Part shown: positions 30,855 through 33,929 of the stretch, in pieces
Layout: the number at the start of each line of letters is the position of its first letter
Position numbering within the stretch: position 1 is the stretch's first letter
DNA from: CADEFF01 sp964569315
GTDB lineage: Bacteria > Pseudomonadota > Alphaproteobacteria > Dongiales > Dongiaceae
Reading direction: 5' to 3'
NCBI GenBank assembly: GCA_964569315.1
Contig: CAZMUZ010000028.1
Coordinates: 1 to 33,929 of the forward strand
Length of the DNA: 33,929 nt
Notes under the pieces: generated by a model
Told to the model about the DNA's origin: nothing
Database searches by the model: none
What the model saw: only the letters and a program-made list of their open reading frames with translations
Translations under genes and position numbers: made by a program

Positions 30855-31625
30855 ATGGCCCGAAAGCTGTTCGGCGCGCTCGCAGGCGCGATTTCCGCGA
30901 TGCTTCTTTCCGCGGCGCCTGCAAGCGCCGACATTCTTTATTTTCCGACCCGTGTTCACGACTATCGCCACTTTCAGGTGACGATCACCGACGTCGCGCC
31001 GCGGAACGCGATCGGGCTGCCCGACAGGACGACCGCCTCGGCGCCGCTCGGGCCCGGCCTCTGGATCGTGGTGAATGTCGACTACGCCCTCTTTCGCGAC
31101 GGCAAGCCGCTCCGGATCGCGGAGATCGAGCCGCTGGTCGAGGACGCCAATCCCGTTCCGCTCTATGAGCGGCTGTCCCGATCGACCTTCATCCACGCCA
31201 TCGGCTTCTTCGAGCCGGGCCATCCCTTCGATTTCTATGCCCGTCCCGGCGAGAAGCTGATCTTCCTCACCATGTTCCTGCAATCGAACGACCTCTTCTA
31301 TGCGCCGGCGAAAAGCGGGCTGGTGCTGTTCGATTTCGACGACAACCCGCGCACCGGCGACGTGACCGACCGGGTGCGGCTCTGGGATGCCGGGACCGAG
31401 GTGAACGAGCGCCCGGGCGCCGGCATGTTCCAGGCCGTGCGGCAGGGAAGCCGCAATCTCGGCACCAGCGAGCGCAGCGTCGTCCGCCCGGTGCGCGACG
31501 GCTTCGGCTATCCGGCGACGGACAAGGTCATCCGGGTCGAGGTCGAGGCGAGCGACACGCTCTATCGGCGGACCGACACGGACCGGGACGATGTCGGGAT
31601 GTTCGCGCCCATCGGCGGCATGTGA
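30855..31625 (+). CDS. Exported spondin-domain protein
   Basis: 256 residues. The signal peptide MARKLFGALAGAISAMLLSAAPASA is cut before DILYF. The mature chain is one spondin-N-like beta sandwich: FQVTITDVAPRNA, a middle AIGFFEPG, FLTMFLQSNDLFYAPAKSGLVLFD and GDVTDRVRLWDAGTEVNERPGAGM. The SNDLFYAP and LWDAGTE-NE strings are the family hallmarks. In animals spondin domains are extracellular matrix adhesion modules; bacterial single-domain forms have no settled function. The protein probably resides in the periplasm or is secreted. GGGAG precedes ATG 30855. It appears monocistronic, between a terminator-like hairpin and the deacetylase gene. Confidence 0.88.
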   Translation: MARKLFGALAGAISAMLLSAAPASADILYFPTRVHDYRHFQVTITDVAPRNAIGLPDRTTASAPLGPGLWIVVNVDYALFRDGKPLRIAEIEPLVEDANPVPLYERLSRSTFIHAIGFFEPGHPFDFYARPGEKLIFLTMFLQSNDLFYAPAKSGLVLFDFDDNPRTGDVTDRVRLWDAGTEVNERPGAGMFQAVRQGSRNLGTSERSVVRPVRDGFGYPATDKVIRVEVEASDTLYRRTDTDRDDVGMFAPIGGM

Positions 31626-31730
31626 GCGCGCGCCCCGGACCCTGCCGCCGTTCGTCGCCGATCGTCCTTTCCGCCCCCGGCCGGCCGCGTTAGGCTCGGC
31701 CCCGCGCAATCCGCGCGAACGTCCCCTCCC

Positions 31731-31761
31731 GCGAATGCGCGAATGCCTATCCCGCGAATGC
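31731..31761 (+). repeat. Three copies of GCGAATGC before the deacetylase gene
   Basis: The octamer occurs at 31731-31738, 31739-31746 and 31754-31761; the first and third are preceded by CCC. The last copy runs straight into the AAGGAG ribosome site. They are either operator half-sites or chance slippage copies. Confidence 0.4.
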
Positions 31762-31775
31762 AAGGAGATCGCCCC

Positions 31776-32687
31776 ATGCCGACCCCGCTCATCGACCAAC
31801 CCTTTCCCTGGCCCGAAGGCAAGCGCTGCGCGGTCTGCATCAGCTTCGACATCGACGCGGAATCGCTGATCCATCTCGGCTATCGCGAGGAAGCCGACAA
31901 CAAGATCATGACCCGCTCCGAGGCGCGCTATGACGCCGAGGTGGCGACGCCACGCCTGCTCGCCGTGTTCCGCAATCAGAACATAAAGCAGACCTTCTTC
32001 GTGCCGGCCTGGTGCCTCGAGCACTATAAGGGCCTCGCCGAGAGCATCCTGAAGGATGGGCACGAGATCGCCCATCACGGCTACATGCACGAGAACCCGA
32101 ACAAGCTTTCCGACGCGGAGGACCGCGCCTGGTTCCGCCGTTCGGTCGCCTCGATCGAGAAGATCACCGGCCGCAAGCCGGCCGGGTTCCGGGCGCCCTC
32201 CTACGGCTTCTCGCGCATCTCGCTCGAGCTGATGCTGGAAGCCGGCATGGTCTACGACGCCTCGCTGATGGGGCACGACATTCCCTATCTGCTGAAGCAT
32301 CCGAAGGGCAGCCTGATCGAGCTTCCCTCGCAACGCGCGCTCGACGACTGGACCTATTTCGTCATGTCGCGCGACTACAACTGGATGATGCCGATCGCGC
32401 CGCCGGAGCACGCCTTCTCGATCTACCGGGCCGAGTTCGACGCGGCCTGGCGCCATGGCGGGCTCTGGGTCGCCGTCTGGCATCCCTTTGCGACCGGCCG
32501 GCTGTCGCGCTGCGAAGCGATGGACCAGCTCATCGACCACATGAAGGGCAAGGGCGGCGTCTGGTTCGCGACCATGGAGGAGATCGCCCTCCACGCGAAG
32601 AAGATGCACGAAGAAGGCAGGTGGAAGCCTTTCGTGCAGGAGTTGCCCTACGCGACCGGGCTCGTACCGGCGCTGAAGACGGCCTGA
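31776..32687 (+). CDS. Polysaccharide deacetylase (NodB fold), PuuE/PgdA-like branch
   Basis: 303 residues. The NodB core opens CAVCISFDIDAES (catalytic Asp region), and zinc ligands are the two His of HEIAHHGYMHEN. FRAPSYGFSRISLELMLEAGMVYDASLMGHDIPY is the motif 3-4 region, and GGLWVAVWHPFATGRLSR holds the late catalytic His. There is no signal peptide. This cytosolic form resembles the allantoinase PuuE/Helicobacter PgdA branch and not the exported chitin deacetylases. A substrate such as an N-acyl or cyclic amide small molecule is therefore possible. AAGGAG with 8-base spacing secures ATG 31776. Three GCGAATGC octamers lie just upstream. Confidence 0.9.
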   Translation: MPTPLIDQPFPWPEGKRCAVCISFDIDAESLIHLGYREEADNKIMTRSEARYDAEVATPRLLAVFRNQNIKQTFFVPAWCLEHYKGLAESILKDGHEIAHHGYMHENPNKLSDAEDRAWFRRSVASIEKITGRKPAGFRAPSYGFSRISLELMLEAGMVYDASLMGHDIPYLLKHPKGSLIELPSQRALDDWTYFVMSRDYNWMMPIAPPEHAFSIYRAEFDAAWRHGGLWVAVWHPFATGRLSRCEAMDQLIDHMKGKGGVWFATMEEIALHAKKMHEEGRWKPFVQELPYATGLVPALKTA

Positions 32688-32761
32688 CGGGAGAAGCGCG
32701 GGCGCCACGCCGCTTCCGCGACGGGCGGCGCATCCCCCGGGGGGCCTGCGCCGCCGGCCGG

Positions 32762-33832
32762 TCAATACTGGTGCACGGGATCGACGATGTTCTCGAGCGG
32801 CTTCCCGGCCAGCAGGCGCTTCACGTTGCGGAACACGAGGTCGAGCGTGCGCGGCGTATAGACCTCGCTGTCGTCCGAGGAGCAGTGCGGCGTGATGACC
32901 AGGTTCGGCGTCTTCCAGAGCGGCGAGGAGGAAGGGAGCGGTTCCGGATCGAACACATCGAGCACGGCGCTGACCTCGCGCCGCTCCAGCCGCTCGCGCA
33001 GCGCGTCGTAGTCGATGAGCGCGGCGCGGCTGTAGTTCACGAGGCCGGCGCCCTTCCGCATCAGGCCGATCTGCTTGCGCCCCAGCATGCCGCGGGTCGC
33101 CGCCGTGGCGGGCGCGCACATGATCACGAAATCGGCCTGCGGCAGCAGCCGGTCGAGATCCTTCTGCTTGTACATCCGGTCGACGCCCGGCGCCGGCTTG
33201 CCGGTACGGCGGATACCGAGAACCTTGAGGCCGAAGCGCTTCGCCCAGCGGGCGACGCCGCCGCCGACCGAGCCGACGCCGATGACGAGCAGCGTCTTGC
33301 CGGCGATGCCCGAGTTGAACACCTGGTTCCAGACGCCTTCGCGCTGGCTCGTCACCATCTCGGGCACCCGGTTGTTCAGCATCAGCACGGCCATGATGGC
33401 GTATTCGGCGGCGCGCGGGCCGTGCACGCCGCTCGAATTGGTGAGGACCGCGCCCTTCGGCAGCCAGTCGAGCGGCATGTAATGGCCGACGCCCGCCGCA
33501 TGGGCATGGACCCAGCGGAGTTTCGGCGCCCGGCGCGTGAGGTCGCGGCGATCGAAGTTCCAGGCGAACACTGCGTCGGCGGTGAGCAGGTGCCCGTCGA
33601 GGCCCTCGCCGTTCTCGCTGTAGCTGACACGGACGCGGTCGGTCATGCCGGCGCGCTTCAGCGCGGCGCGCATGCGCTCGGGCGTGACGCGGAACACGTC
33701 GCCGAGCTCGGTCGCCTGCGAGACATGGAGATGGAATTTCTCCCCGCCGCGCCGAGCTGCCGCCTTGGCCGCCGGATTGCGCTTCGCCGCCGTCTTGCGT
33801 TTCGCGGTCGCCTTGCGTTTCGCCTTCGCCAT
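32762..33832 (-). CDS. D-2-hydroxyacid dehydrogenase with histone-H1-like N-terminal tail
   Basis: 356 residues. From about residue 32 it is an ordinary D-2-hydroxyacid dehydrogenase: NAD motif VIGVGSVGGG, catalytic Arg in NYSRAALID, Glu in LDVFDPEPLP and His in VITPHCSSD. Residues 2-28 are exceptional: 7 Lys, 5 Arg, 11 Ala, 2 Thr, 1 Asn and 1 Pro, in AKRK-type repeats like histone-H1-type bacterial DNA-binding tails. The tail is in frame from ATG 33832, and no other Met occurs before residue 54, which is inside the fold, so it is probably translated. The reaction is NAD(P)H-linked reduction of a 2-oxo acid; the tail's role is unknown. It is convergent with the deacetylase gene. Confidence 0.9.
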   Translation of the reverse strand: MAKAKRKATAKRKTAAKRNPAAKAAARRGGEKFHLHVSQATELGDVFRVTPERMRAALKRAGMTDRVRVSYSENGEGLDGHLLTADAVFAWNFDRRDLTRRAPKLRWVHAHAAGVGHYMPLDWLPKGAVLTNSSGVHGPRAAEYAIMAVLMLNNRVPEMVTSQREGVWNQVFNSGIAGKTLLVIGVGSVGGGVARWAKRFGLKVLGIRRTGKPAPGVDRMYKQKDLDRLLPQADFVIMCAPATAATRGMLGRKQIGLMRKGAGLVNYSRAALIDYDALRERLERREVSAVLDVFDPEPLPSSSPLWKTPNLVITPHCSSDDSEVYTPRTLDLVFRNVKRLLAGKPLENIVDPVHQY

Positions 33833-33870
33833 GCCTGGTCCCCAATGCCTGTTCGAATCCGGGGACGACG

Positions 33871-33929
33871 CTAGCGGGAAGCGGCCGGGCGCACCAGAGC
33901 CGCCACGGTCTTGGCGCGACCCGATCCGC
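33871..33929 (-). CDS. Possible C-terminus of an upstream gene (partial)
   Basis: On the minus strand an open frame enters from the right edge and reads SGRAKTVAALVRPAASR before TAG at 33873-33871, 38 bases ahead of the dehydrogenase start. It is far too short to identify and may be chance. Confidence 0.25.
   Translation of the reverse strand, partial: GSGRAKTVAALVRPAASR

Noticed and set aside
30540..33845. 1101-residue minus-strand open frame
   Set aside because: It overlaps three real genes in other frames (spondin, deacetylase, dehydrogenase) and is Arg/Gly/Ala-rich throughout.

Overview
This is a GC-rich chromosomal window, apparently from an alphaproteobacterium. A Rhodospirillales- or Hyphomicrobiales-like heterotroph fits best, judging from the codon bias, the gene families and a palindromic extragenic repeat of a type common in that class. 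I count 31 complete protein genes and two edge fragments. No gene-free stretch exceeds 300 bases. I see no tRNA, rRNA, CRISPR array, insertion sequence or prophage gene.

Left block (1-9440). A minus-strand run reads dgcN, dgcA, a small lipoprotein, an EamA-type transporter and a class V PLP enzyme cut by the window edge. DgcN and DgcA are the two enzymes of the N-acetylation route for D-glutamate catabolism. Divergent from it are yajQ, a small conserved unknown, a secreted DUF1579-like protein and a membrane-anchored glycerophosphodiester phosphodiesterase. A minus-strand set follows: SDR, then a PhyH-type dioxygenase, then a cupin.

Middle block (9511-22871). On the plus strand lie an amidase with a good sigma70-type promoter, a GAF-GGDEF diguanylate cyclase, a CBS pair, an ODP-like diiron metallo-beta-lactamase-fold protein and a ThDP enzyme. 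After a palindromic repeat comes a minus-strand catabolic run: an ACAD10/11-type acyl-CoA dehydrogenase, the small and large subunits of an N,N-dimethylformamidase-like enzyme, and a haloperoxidase-like alpha/beta hydrolase. An ACAD10/11-type kinase diverges from the dehydrogenase. A class III adenylate cyclase converges on the kinase.

Right block (23027-33929). A DUF1989 protein diverges from a plus-strand group of two paralogous M24 hydrolases of the ectoine-hydrolase/creatinase kind, an orphan amino-acid-type binding protein between them, and a DAO-family flavoenzyme. This looks like uptake, C-N hydrolysis and amine oxidation of one unknown nitrogenous compound, and is the best candidate here for an undescribed pathway. 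An adaptive-response pair follows (Ada and a coupled COG3826 2OG oxygenase) behind a plausible Ada box. Then come a spondin-domain exported protein, a polysaccharide deacetylase and a D-2-hydroxyacid dehydrogenase with a histone-H1-like Lys/Ala/Arg tail.

Family names come from motifs read by eye; substrates are mostly inference.
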